The notes under the pieces are model-generated. The model worked only from the letters and a program-made list of their open reading frames with translations. It was not told the DNA's origin and did not search any database. Made by a program: the position numbers and the translations under genes. A stretch of 64,000 bases of DNA from Sphingobacteriaceae bacterium (GTDB lineage: Bacteria > Bacteroidota > Bacteroidia > B-17B0 > Aurantibacillaceae): contig JADJMM010000012.1 of the NCBI GenBank assembly GCA_016709575.1, positions 116,273 to 180,272 on the forward strand, in the 5' to 3' direction. Shown piece after piece: positions 17,871 through 27,146 of the stretch. Within the stretch, counting starts at the first letter, position 1. Each line of letters begins with the position of its first letter.

Positions 17871-18575
17871 ATGTTCAAGTATTATAATATTTACAAGAAA
17901 GAGGTTAAGCGTGTGCTTACTGAAGAGCCCAATCACCCAAAAGGGTTATGGAAGTATTTTTTTAATTGGAAAAAATTGGCGCATTCAAGTTCGGTAAAAG
18001 CTAAATTACCGTGGATTAGTTTTCCGGTTATTGAGTTTTTGAAAAACAATTTAAAGTCCGATTCAAAAGTGTTTGAATATGGTGGTGGTGGTTCTACTTT
18101 GTTCTTTTTAAATCGCGCAGCAGAAGTTGTTACTGTTGAGCATAACAAAGAATGGTTCGAGATTTTGTCATCTAACATTGGCAAAAGCACAAAATGGAAA
18201 CCTCTGTTTATTGAACCCGAGGCGAGTGCTGACTTTAACGTTAATAGTTTTTCTAACCCTGAAGCTTATTTTTCTACAGAGAAGGAATTTGAAAATAAGA
18301 ATTTTAAAAAGTACGCAGCAAGTATTGATTCATATGCAGGTGGATATTTTGATGTTGTACTAGTAGACGGAAGAGTTCGTCCATCTTGTATGAAACACGG
18401 GATTCCGAAAGTAAAAAAAGGCGGCTATCTTATTTTGGATAACTCCGACAGACCGTATTATCTGGAGTATTTTTTAAAGCACGATGCACATTTATTTGAA
18501 GAAGTAATAGGTTACAGCGGACCAACACCGTTTTGTACTTGGTTTAATCGTACCAGTGTTTGGCGTAAAAAATAA
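17871..18575 (+). CDS. Class I SAM-dependent methyltransferase
   Basis: This 234-residue protein has the SAM-binding glycine motif VFEYGGGGSTLFFLNRA (about residue 66), followed by VVTVEHNKEWFE, VVLVDGRVRPSC and GGYLILDNSDR. These give a Rossmann-type methyltransferase. In this operon it would methylate a sugar or the chain end, but the substrate is inference. It starts two bases after the previous stop. Confidence 0.75.
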   Translation: MFKYYNIYKKEVKRVLTEEPNHPKGLWKYFFNWKKLAHSSSVKAKLPWISFPVIEFLKNNLKSDSKVFEYGGGGSTLFFLNRAAEVVTVEHNKEWFEILSSNIGKSTKWKPLFIEPEASADFNVNSFSNPEAYFSTEKEFENKNFKKYAASIDSYAGGYFDVVLVDGRVRPSCMKHGIPKVKKGGYLILDNSDRPYYLEYFLKHDAHLFEEVIGYSGPTPFCTWFNRTSVWRKK

Positions 18576-18576
18576 A

Positions 18577-19474
18577 ATGGAATTAGCTCCTATCATAGTT
18601 TTTGCTTTTAACCGCCCTGAGCATACAAGGCAGACGTTGGAGGCATTAATGCAAAATCATTTGGCAGACAAATCGGAGTTGTTTATTTATATTGATGGAC
18701 CCAGAACAAAAGACGAGATAGAAAAAGTTAATTCCGTAAAAAAAATTGCAGAAGAAAAACTATGGTGCGGAAAGGTAAGTGTAGTGGAATCAAAAACCAA
18801 TAAAGGTTTAGCGGCTTCTGTTGTTAAAGGTGTTACTGATATCGTGAATAAATATGGTAAGGTAATTGTTTTGGAAGACGACTTGGTATCAGATAAGTGG
18901 TTTTTAAAATTCATGAACGACTCTTTAACTGTTTATGAAAATGAAACAGATGTGGTATGTGCTACAGGGTATATTTATCCTGTGTCAAAAGCATTGCCCG
19001 AAACATTCTTTTTAAAAGGTGCTGATTGTTGGGGTTGGGCCACATGGAAGAGGGGATGGGATATATTGGAAATAAACGGAGACGGACTATTAAAAGAATT
19101 AGAAGAAAAATCTGACTTCTGATTTTGATTTTAATAACTCTTATCCATACGTTCAAATGTTGAAAGATCAAATTGCAAAGAAAAATAATTCGTGGGCCAT
19201 ATTGTGGTACACTTCAGCTTATTTGAAAAATAAATATTGTTTGTATCCCGGACGTTCGCTTATTCATAATATTGGTGTGGATGGCTCAGGTACACATAGT
19301 GGAACAAGTTCTGATTTTGATGTGAAGTTGATGAATAAAGAAGTTAAAGTAGATAGGATTGCAATCAAAGAAGCTAAAGAAGCGAAAGAAATAGTAGGAA
19401 GTTATTTTAAACAGGTTAGAGGAGTAAACGAACTCGGTTTTTTAAAAAGACTAATAAAGAAAATTGGCGGATAG
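18577..19474 (+). CDS. Glycosyltransferase (GNT-I-like GT-A), frameshifted
   Basis: The first part reads APIIVFAFNRPEHTRQTLEA, LFIYIDGPRTKDE, VIVLEDDLVSDKWFL and GADCWGWATWKRGWD, typical of bacterial transferases that resemble GNT-I. The frame stops at 19120-19122, and the continuation (TSDFDFNNSYPYVQM... NIGVDGSGTHSG) is in another frame from about 19110. An indel in GAAGAAAAATC explains this. The joined protein is about 299 residues. I start at 18577, one base after the methyltransferase stop. Confidence 0.75.
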
Positions 19475-20483
19475 ACTAAAAATATTTTCTGATAAGAAAT
19501 GGTTGCCTGCAAACTGGAATCATGTTATCATGTTATACCCTTTTTGGGGAGATATTCCATTACCATCTACCGATCCTGATATCGGACGTTTTGATGATTA
19601 TATAAGTAAGGGAAAAGATATTTTTGAAATAGTGAATTTAATTGAAGATTGTGATGTAGCAGTACTTCCATTTGAGTATGACTTTGAACCCTCAAAAGCA
19701 CAATTGGCGTCTCAAATTGCAAATGAAGTTAAGCAGAAAGAAAGAAAATTAGTTGTATTCTTTAATTCTGATTTGATTACCGATATAAAATTAGATAATG
19801 CAATTGTATTCAGGACTTCATTCTTTAAATCGAATCAAAAGGTTAATGAATTTGCTTTTCCCGGATGGAGCGTTGACTTTATGAAAACGTATTCTGGGAA
19901 GAATTCTGTTTTAAGTAAACCATCTAAAGCAAAAATATCATATTGCGGTTACGTTGATTATTTAGGTGAGCGTAAAACAAGTTTCTTTGGCAGAATTAAA
20001 TCAATATTTTCTTCTATCAGTAAAGAGAGTTTAGAGTATGGAAGTTATTTGAGAGGAAAAATTGTAAGGTCATTATTAACCGACACCCATGTCGAGACTG
20101 ATTTTATAATAAGAAATGGATTTTGGGCTCAGGGCATTGAAGATAAATTGAAGGTACGTAAAGAATACATGGAGAATATGTTTAATTCTCCATACGCTTT
20201 AGTAACCCGTGGTGCAGGAAATTTTTCGTACCGTTTGTATGAAGTAATGAGTTGTGGACGAATTCCGGTTTTTATTAATACAGATTGTGTTTTACCTTTA
20301 GAAAACTTAATTGATTGGAAGAAACAAATGGTTTGGATTGAAGAACAGCAATTGAATCAAATCGGTTCGATAATATCAAAATTTCATCAATCTATTTCTG
20401 AAACGCAGTTCAAGGAATTACAAGAGCAAAATAGAAATATTTACGAAACGTATTTATCGCCGGCAGGATTTTTAATAATCTGA
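19464..20483 (+). CDS. Exostosin-like glycosyltransferase (GT47 type)
   Basis: This 339-residue protein shows the exostosin pattern: VAVLPFEYDF in the N-terminal half, and NSPYALVTRGAGNFSYRLYE followed by VMSCGRIPVFINTD in the C-terminal GT-B half. It starts with TTG at 19464, overlapping the previous stop by 11 bases. A sugar-transfer role in chain assembly is inferred; the linkage is unknown. Confidence 0.7.
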   Translation: MADRLKIFSDKKWLPANWNHVIMLYPFWGDIPLPSTDPDIGRFDDYISKGKDIFEIVNLIEDCDVAVLPFEYDFEPSKAQLASQIANEVKQKERKLVVFFNSDLITDIKLDNAIVFRTSFFKSNQKVNEFAFPGWSVDFMKTYSGKNSVLSKPSKAKISYCGYVDYLGERKTSFFGRIKSIFSSISKESLEYGSYLRGKIVRSLLTDTHVETDFIIRNGFWAQGIEDKLKVRKEYMENMFNSPYALVTRGAGNFSYRLYEVMSCGRIPVFINTDCVLPLENLIDWKKQMVWIEEQQLNQIGSIISKFHQSISETQFKELQEQNRNIYETYLSPAGFLII

Positions 20484-20493
20484 AAGAAGTATT

Positions 20494-21306
20494 ATGATTA
20501 GACGAATACTTAATAAAGTGAAACGTATTCTAGGGTTGAATAAACCCCAGGATAGCGGAGGCTGGTTCGGCAATTATTCGTCATGGGAAGAAGCGGAGAA
20601 AGAATGTAAAGGTTATGATTCAAAAGAAATATTGAAGAAAGTCAGGGAATCTGTAATGAAAGTGAAAAATGGTAGCGCTGTTTACGAAAGGGATTCTGTT
20701 CTGTTTGATGAGATTCAATATTCTCCTGAGCTTATAAAATCTTTCAATGCTTCGGTCGATAATAGTAAGTTACATGTAACAGATTTCGGTGGCTCTTTAG
20801 GAAGTTCTTATTTCCAACATAAAAGTCTCTTTAATAAATTAAGTGATTTTAAATGGGCTGTTGTTGAACAAAAACATTTTGTGGATTGCGGTATACAAGA
20901 CATTAGTATAGATCATTTAAAATTCTATTATACAATTGAGGAAGCCTTAAAAATAAATGCACCACAAGTTCTTTTATTGTCGAGTGTGATTCCGTATTTT
21001 AAGGACCCCTACGATCTTATTTCAAAAATGCTGGCCTATAAATTTGAATATATCATTATCGATCGTACTGCATTCATTGAAAGCAAAACGGAAAGAATTA
21101 CAAAACAAGTGGTTCCTGAATATATTTACAAAGCATCATATCCCGCTTGGTTTTTGAATGAAAAGAAATTTATTTCAAAATTCATAGGGGAATACGACTT
21201 AGTTAGTGAATTTAATAGCGAGTTCGATCCTATTGGATATTTGGAAGATGGGGTTAAAGTTTACAGAAAAGGTTTTTATTTTAAACTAAAGAAAAGTGCA
21301 GCTTAA
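20494..21306 (+). CDS. Methyltransferase, TIGR04325 family
   Basis: This 270-residue protein opens with GGWFGNYSSWEEAEKECKGY, the signature of the TIGR04325 family found in polysaccharide loci, and has the SAM-binding segment LHVTDFGGSLGSSYFQH. Later motifs are VLLLSSVIPYFKDPYDLI and YIIIDRTAF. It presumably methylates a sugar of the exported chain. It overlaps the next gene by 11 bases. Confidence 0.8.
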   Translation: MIRRILNKVKRILGLNKPQDSGGWFGNYSSWEEAEKECKGYDSKEILKKVRESVMKVKNGSAVYERDSVLFDEIQYSPELIKSFNASVDNSKLHVTDFGGSLGSSYFQHKSLFNKLSDFKWAVVEQKHFVDCGIQDISIDHLKFYYTIEEALKINAPQVLLLSSVIPYFKDPYDLISKMLAYKFEYIIIDRTAFIESKTERITKQVVPEYIYKASYPAWFLNEKKFISKFIGEYDLVSEFNSEFDPIGYLEDGVKVYRKGFYFKLKKSAA

Positions 21307-22333
21307 TTTTGTAACATTATTCAATTCAAATTATCTATCACGAGGACTTGTGATGTATGAATCGTTGCAAAAACATTGTCCTGATTTTCATTTGTACGTT
21401 ATTGCTTTTGATGATATCACCTATAATTACTTTCAAAAATTCCCGCAAAAAAACTTAACAGCTGTTTCATTAACACAATTTGAAGACGAGAAGCTATTAT
21501 CTATAAAACCAACACGATCTGCAGGAGAATATTGTTGGTCAAGCACCGCAGCAACTGTTCTGTATTGTTTAACTACTTTTAAATTGCCGCATTGTGTGTA
21601 TGTAGATGCGGATATGTGTTTTTATGCCAACCCGCAATTATTATTTGATGAATGGGGTGATAAGTCGGTTTTAATTACAGAACACCGATATACGCCTCAG
21701 TACGATCAAAGTGAATTAAGCGGTACATACTGCGTACAATTTGTCGGCTTTAAGAATGATAAGGATGGTTTGGCCGCCGTAAATTATTGGAAAGATTCAT
21801 GTATCGAATGGTGTTATGCCCGAGCTGAAGACGGAAAATTTGGTGATCAAAAATATTTAGATGATTGGCCAACGCGTTTCAATAATGTTCATCTTTTACA
21901 ACATCTTGGTGGTGGTATTGCCCCTTGGAACATGCAACAATACGATTTTAAAAAAGAGAATGGTCAGCTGATTGGCACTGAAAAAGTATCTGGTAAAGCC
22001 TTTACTTCTGTATTCTTTCATTTTCACGGTTTAAAGATGTTTACTGATAATATTTCCTCGTTAACAGGAGAAACTTATGAAATGAATCCTTCTGTTCTCG
22101 ACTTATTTTATAAGCCTTATGTGGCCGATTTGCTGCGGGTTTCAGAGGTAATTCATGCCAATACAGGTCATTCTTTCAACGCTAATGGAGCAACAAATAA
22201 TTCACCACTAAAACCCTTAAATTTTTTATCTTTGTTAAGATGGTATTTTTATGATATTCGCCAAAGTTTAAAGAACTTAAACGGACAAAAAACAGCGAGT
22301 AGAATTAAACACCATCACTATATAAAATTTTAA
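21296..22333 (+). CDS. Glycosyltransferase, GT8-like
   Basis: This 345-residue protein starts with GTG at 21296 (QLNFVTLFNSNYLSRGLVMY). A D-x-D site is in HCVYVDADMCFYANP (about residue 103-107), and the C-terminal HFHGLKMF fits GT-A retaining transferases of the GT8 type. The stop TAA shares its last base with the next ATG (22333). Confidence 0.7.
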   Translation: MQLNFVTLFNSNYLSRGLVMYESLQKHCPDFHLYVIAFDDITYNYFQKFPQKNLTAVSLTQFEDEKLLSIKPTRSAGEYCWSSTAATVLYCLTTFKLPHCVYVDADMCFYANPQLLFDEWGDKSVLITEHRYTPQYDQSELSGTYCVQFVGFKNDKDGLAAVNYWKDSCIEWCYARAEDGKFGDQKYLDDWPTRFNNVHLLQHLGGGIAPWNMQQYDFKKENGQLIGTEKVSGKAFTSVFFHFHGLKMFTDNISSLTGETYEMNPSVLDLFYKPYVADLLRVSEVIHANTGHSFNANGATNNSPLKPLNFLSLLRWYFYDIRQSLKNLNGQKTASRIKHHHYIKF

Positions 22334-22699
22334 TGGCAAAAATAATCGATTTAAAAACACATACAGATGAACGCGGTAATTTAACCGTAGTTGGAACGTG
22401 TTTTACCATTTGATATTAAACGTGTGTTTTATATTTATGGTGTAGATGACTCAAAACGTGGTGGACATCGTCACCATAAAACAATTCAAGCCGCTGTGTG
22501 TATTAAAGGGTCTTGTAAAATTTACAATAACAATAACAAAACAGAAGAAGTGTTTGAATTGAATGCGCCCAGCAAATGTTTGATTTTAGAGCCTGAAGAT
22601 TGGCATACGATGTATGATTTTTCGGAGGATGCTATATTAATGGTATTTGCCTCTGAGTTTTTTGAAGAGGCTGATTATATTTTTGAACCTTATAAGTAA
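22333..22699 (+). CDS. fdtA: FdtA/QdtA-type sugar 3,4-ketoisomerase (cupin), frameshifted
   Basis: These cupins convert dTDP-4-keto-6-deoxyglucose to the 3-keto sugar before transamination. The metal-free active-site motif is visible as GGHRHHKTIQAAVCIKGSCK, and the C-terminus has LEPEDWHTMYDFS. The N-terminus (MAKIIDLKTHTDERGNLTVV) is in a different frame: one extra G in GTTGGAACG (near 22394) breaks it, and removing it gives VVERVLPFDIKRVFYIYGV. Whether the product is the galacto (Fdt) or gluco (Qdt) form cannot be told. Confidence 0.8.
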
Positions 22700-23783
22700 T
22701 GATAGAGTACGAGAACCTTCATAATCTGAACAAATCTTTATTTGAAGAATATAAAACTGCTTTTAACGAAGTGTTGGAAAGCGGTTGGTATATTTTAGGT
22801 AATAAAGTAAAGGAATTTGAAAAGCAATTCGCCACCTATTGTAATACCAAACACTGTGTTGGTGTTGCAAATGGTTTAGATGCGCTTAATTTATCTTTAC
22901 GTGCTTTTAATTTTGAAAAGGGTAGTGAAGTTATTGTGCCTTCCAATACTTATATCGCTACTATTTTATCTATTGTAGAAAACGGTTTACAACCAATTTT
23001 GGTAGAGCCTGATTTAGCTACTTACAATATTAACCCGAAATTAATCGAACAGGCCATCACTCCTAAAACAAAAGCCATTATGGTGGTACATTTGTACGGG
23101 AAGGTTTGTGAAATGGATGCCATTTTATCAATTGCCAAAAAACATAATTTAAAAGTAATTGAAGATTGCGCTCAATCGCATGGCGCAAAATTTAAAGGGC
23201 AGTTATCAGGTAGTTTCGGTGATTTTGCCGCTCATAGTTTTTATCCCACCAAAAATTTAGGAGCCTTGGGTGATGCAGGGCTATTACAACAAATGATGAA
23301 ACGCTTGCTAATAAAATAAAAGTATTACGCAATTATGGATCTGAAGTAAAATACTATAATGAAGTAGTAGGAGTAAATTCAAGATTAGATGAGTTACAGG
23401 CTGCTTTATTATTAGTGAAGTTGAAATACATGGAAAAGATTACTTCTCATAAACGTGAGTTGGCTTCGGTGTATTTGAACGGATTAAAATCAGATTTCAT
23501 TATACCACAGGTGCACGCTGATTATTTTGATGTGTACCATATTTTTAATGTTCGTCACCCTAAACGCGATGCTTTACGCGAGCATTTATTAAAGAATGAA
23601 ATCAAAACCGAAATACATTATCCAGTAGCGCCTAATAAACAAAAAGCTATGATAGGTATTTTAGATAAACAATCTACACCAATAGCAGAAGAAATTCATC
23701 AAACTACTTTAAGTCTCCCAATATCTTATTTTCATAGTAAGGAAACCATCTCAAAAGTGGTTGATGTAATGAATTCGTTTTAG
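22699..23783 (+). CDS. DegT/DnrJ/EryC1-type PLP aminotransferase (FdtB/QdtB-like), frameshifted
   Basis: This enzyme would aminate the 3-keto sugar made by the upstream isomerase. Family motifs are GVANGLDALNLSLRA, VVHLYGKVCEMDAI, EDCAQSHGAKFKG and the PLP lysine in HSFYPTKNLGALGDAGA. The frame breaks just after GDAG: restoring one G near 23279 gives AITTNDETLANKIKVLRNYG, and the C-terminal half then reads to the stop at 23783. The joined length is about 362 residues, normal for the family. Confidence 0.85.
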
Positions 23784-24512
23784 ATGCCGGTATTATCTAT
23801 CATAACCATCAATTATAATAATGCCCTTGGTTTAAAGAAAACTATCGACTCGGTTATTTCACAAACATTTAAGGATTTCGAATTCATCATTATTGATGGT
23901 GGCTCATCTGATAATAGCGCAGAAATTATAAAAGCTAATCTTAACGCTATTTCATATTGGGTTAGTGAGAAGGATAACGGAATTTATAATGCCCAAAACA
24001 AAGGAGCGAAAAAAGCAACAGGCGACTATTGCTTGTTCTTAAATTCAGGCGATTATTTAGCAGAAACAAATACGCTCGAAAAAGTCTTTCATCACATGCC
24101 TAGTGAAGATATTGTTTATGGCGACTTACTAATTGAAGACAAAGACGGGAACCAAATACGCGGTATTTCTCCTAATAGATTATCGCCTTATCACTTTATG
24201 ATTTCAACGCTTTGGCATCCTTGTACATTTATTAAGCGCTCTTTGTTTGATAAATACGGGTACTATAAAGAAAATTACAAAATTACCGGTGACTACGAAT
24301 TTTTTATCCGTACAGTTTTAAAACATAAAGTCAGCTACAAGCATATTAGTCAATTTATAACTGTGTTTAATACGGCTGGTATTGGTAGTTCTGAAGAGAA
24401 TAAACAACTTCAGGAAGCAGAACGTAAGCAAAGTTGGTTAGATAATTATTGGGGAATTATTTACAAATGGTTTAGATTTAAAACTAAACTGAAACGCAGA
24501 ATGGATTTTTAG
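23784..24512 (+). CDS. Glycosyltransferase family 2 (WcaE-like)
   Basis: This 242-residue GT-A enzyme has the GT2 N-terminus LSIITINYNNALGLKKTIDS, IIIDGGSSDNSAEII, the D-x-D equivalent CLFLNSGDYL and KITGDYEFFIR. It follows the aminotransferase with no gap and probably adds one residue of the repeat unit or chain cap. Confidence 0.85.
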   Translation: MPVLSIITINYNNALGLKKTIDSVISQTFKDFEFIIIDGGSSDNSAEIIKANLNAISYWVSEKDNGIYNAQNKGAKKATGDYCLFLNSGDYLAETNTLEKVFHHMPSEDIVYGDLLIEDKDGNQIRGISPNRLSPYHFMISTLWHPCTFIKRSLFDKYGYYKENYKITGDYEFFIRTVLKHKVSYKHISQFITVFNTAGIGSSEENKQLQEAERKQSWLDNYWGIIYKWFRFKTKLKRRMDF

Positions 24513-24514
24513 GA

Positions 24515-25279
24515 ATGAAGACCTGGTTGTATAATAAAAGAAAGCAATACCGTTTGTGGAGGAGTTTAAATGCCCGCAGAAAGGAACGCCTTACTTTAAA
24601 AACTACTTTATCAAAGGAAGAAAGTTTTTCTGTACCAATTGTCATAAATAATTGCAACCGATTAACGTATTTAAAGCAATTAATTGATTGGCTTGAAGCA
24701 AACAACTATAAAAATATTTTCATTTTAGATAATGCTTCTACGTACCCGCCGTTACTCGAATTTTATAAGTCAACTAAACATAAAGTAATTTACCTTGGGG
24801 CTAACATAGGGTATTTAGCTTTATGGAAAAGCGAATTTTTTACCAGCATTAAAAATAGCTATTACGTTTATACCGACCCGGACGTTGTTCCAAATAAAAA
24901 TTGTCCCGGCGATTTAGTTTTTAAGCTTTATGAAGTCTTGACTAAATATTCCGAAATCGAAAAAGCCGGTCCCGCTCTTCTAATAAATGATTTACCTGAA
25001 TCTTACAAATCGAAGCAGGATGTAATTGCTGCCGAAACAAAATACTGGAAAAAGGAATTGGAAAAAGACGTTTACGATGCGCCTGTTGATACAACCTTCG
25101 CCTTATATCGCCCTTTAGCACAAGGTAACGCTGAAGAATGTAAAGCATATAGGGTAGGCGGCAACTATAGTATTCATCATCTACCATGGTATGAGGATAC
25201 AGCCAACCCAACAGAGGAGAATTTATATTATAAAAGTAAAATGATACAAGGTACCAGTGTTTGGACCGATAAGAGTTAA
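24515..25279 (+). CDS. Glycosyltransferase-like protein
   Basis: This 254-residue protein reads FSVPIVINNCNRLTYLKQLI, IFILDNASTYPPLLEFY and YYVYTDPDVVPNKNCPGD, in keeping with a GT2-like GT-A fold with D-P-D in the metal site. The C-terminus YRVGGNYSIHHLPWYEDT followed by NPTEENLYY matches proteins described only as glycosyltransferases of surface-glycan loci. It overlaps the next start by one base. Confidence 0.7.
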   Translation: MKTWLYNKRKQYRLWRSLNARRKERLTLKTTLSKEESFSVPIVINNCNRLTYLKQLIDWLEANNYKNIFILDNASTYPPLLEFYKSTKHKVIYLGANIGYLALWKSEFFTSIKNSYYVYTDPDVVPNKNCPGDLVFKLYEVLTKYSEIEKAGPALLINDLPESYKSKQDVIAAETKYWKKELEKDVYDAPVDTTFALYRPLAQGNAEECKAYRVGGNYSIHHLPWYEDTANPTEENLYYKSKMIQGTSVWTDKS

Positions 25280-26205
25280 TGGAACCAAAAGTCTCGATAT
25301 GCATACCGACTTATAAGCAGACGAAGTATTTAAAACTTTGTCTGGATTCTATTTTGACCCAATCATTCAAAGACTATGAAGTTATTATTTCGGATGATAC
25401 TGCTGACGATACCGTAAAAGACTTTGTGTCTACTTATAAAATTCAAAACTTAAGTTATTATAAGAATACCACTTCATTAGGAACACCTGGCAATTGGAAT
25501 TCAGCTTTAGCTAAAGCAAAGGGAAAATATATTAAAGTGATGCATCACGATGATTACTTTTTGAAACCGGATAGTTTATCAAAGTTTGTGGAGACTGCCG
25601 AAAAGAGTAAAGCAGGATTTGTATTCTGTAATACTGAAGTGTGGTTTGTTTCTGATAATTCGAGACGAATATCTCAACCAAATACAGTACAATTGAACCG
25701 TTTGAAAGAAGATGCTTTGTTTTTGTTTTTCAGAAATAAAATTGGTGCGCCTTCCGCAACGATGTTCCTAAGAAACAATTTAAAGTTTGATGAACATTTG
25801 AAATGGTTGGTGGATGTTGATTTCTATATTCAATACCTGAAACAATCTTCCTTCTCCTATATAAACGAAGCTTTGGTTTGTACAGCTCACGAAACACCCG
25901 GACAAGTTACGCAACAGGTACAACATGATAAAGCTGTTCAAATTAGTGAGCATGTTCTGGTTTTTTCTAAATTGATTGATCAAATAAATGATAAAAGTAA
26001 ATGGGATTCGTTTTTCGGGTATTTGTTCAGAGATTATAAAGTGAATTCAATTGAAGAACTAAAAAGTATTGTCAACATTGATGCAAAGACAGAATCCTTT
26101 TTCAAAGCCGTTTTTGAGAATCAAACCAAAAGTATTGGATTTAAAAACTTGATACGGAAGTTATATAACAGTAGGTTTAACGTGTTAAAGAGCGAGCAGT
26201 TTTAA
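25279..26205 (+). CDS. Glycosyltransferase family 2
   Basis: This 308-residue protein has a clear GT2 start (KVSICIPTYKQTKYLKLCLD and VIISDDTADDTVKDFV) and KVMHHDDYFLKPDSL as the D-x-D site. The C-terminal 100 residues are helical and lack a membrane segment. Donor and acceptor are unknown. Confidence 0.85.
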   Translation: MEPKVSICIPTYKQTKYLKLCLDSILTQSFKDYEVIISDDTADDTVKDFVSTYKIQNLSYYKNTTSLGTPGNWNSALAKAKGKYIKVMHHDDYFLKPDSLSKFVETAEKSKAGFVFCNTEVWFVSDNSRRISQPNTVQLNRLKEDALFLFFRNKIGAPSATMFLRNNLKFDEHLKWLVDVDFYIQYLKQSSFSYINEALVCTAHETPGQVTQQVQHDKAVQISEHVLVFSKLIDQINDKSKWDSFFGYLFRDYKVNSIEELKSIVNIDAKTESFFKAVFENQTKSIGFKNLIRKLYNSRFNVLKSEQF

Positions 26206-26206
26206 A

Positions 26207-27085
26207 ATGATAATCGTAAAACTAATGGGTGGACTGGGAAACCAGATGTTTCAGTATGCCGCAGGGCGTTGTCTGGCGCATTTACATAAAACCGAATTAA
26301 AACTCGATTTAGCGTTCTTAAATGCCGATTCTCAAAATAAATATACCCAGCGTAATTACGGTTTAAATGTTTTTAAAATTGATGCCGGTTTGGCTAATGA
26401 ATTAGATTTAAAACCATTTCTTCCTTTAGAAAAGGGTAAAATTACAAGAGCTCTTCAAAGAAAACTTCCGATTTTATATTTTAAAGTTGTTGCAAACGAA
26501 AGTGGACATTCATTTCACAAAGAATTTTATTCTTACCCCAAACATGTTTACTTAAACGGTTTTTGGCAGTCTGAAAAATATTTTGAACCTGTAAAGGATA
26601 TTTTGCTCAAAGAATTTTCTTTGAAAGAGCAATTGAATAAAGAAAATGAAGAATTAGCAGGAAAAATCAGAAACTCGAATTCTATTAGTCTGCACATTCG
26701 CCGCGGCGATTACGTGGACAACAAAGAGGCACGTGATTTCCATGGTTCTTGTTCATTAGAATACTATAAGGAAGCCATTAATTATTTAAAGAATAAATCA
26801 ACAGGTACAAGCCTCTTTGTTTTTTCCGATGATGTGGCTTGGGCAAAAGATAATTTAAAAGTGGATGTCCCTGTTCATTTTGTGGATATGGATAATCCCG
26901 GTTACATCGATATGCATTTAATGTCGCTATGTAAACATAACATCATTGCTAACAGTAGTTTTAGTTGGTGGGCGGCCTGGCTCAATCAGAACCCGGATAA
27001 AACCGTTATCGCCCCTAAAAAGTGGTTTGCCAATCCTAATACTCAAACTCCTGACATTTATCCTGATAATTGGGTAAAAATTTAG
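26207..27085 (+). CDS. Alpha-1,2-fucosyltransferase (GT11)
   Basis: This 292-residue enzyme would transfer fucose from GDP-fucose to a galactose or similar residue. Family motifs are MGGLGNQMFQYAAGR at the start, SLHIRRGDYV in the middle (the HxRRxD donor site) and ANSSFSWWAAWLN near the end. It is the last gene of the operon. GDP-fucose synthesis genes are not in the window. Confidence 0.9.
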   Translation: MIIVKLMGGLGNQMFQYAAGRCLAHLHKTELKLDLAFLNADSQNKYTQRNYGLNVFKIDAGLANELDLKPFLPLEKGKITRALQRKLPILYFKVVANESGHSFHKEFYSYPKHVYLNGFWQSEKYFEPVKDILLKEFSLKEQLNKENEELAGKIRNSNSISLHIRRGDYVDNKEARDFHGSCSLEYYKEAINYLKNKSTGTSLFVFSDDVAWAKDNLKVDVPVHFVDMDNPGYIDMHLMSLCKHNIIANSSFSWWAAWLNQNPDKTVIAPKKWFANPNTQTPDIYPDNWVKI

Positions 27086-27146
27086 CCTTTTTTAAAGGTA
27101 TTATCCCCTAAAACTTTAGTATTTTTAGCTTATAAATTTATTAGCT

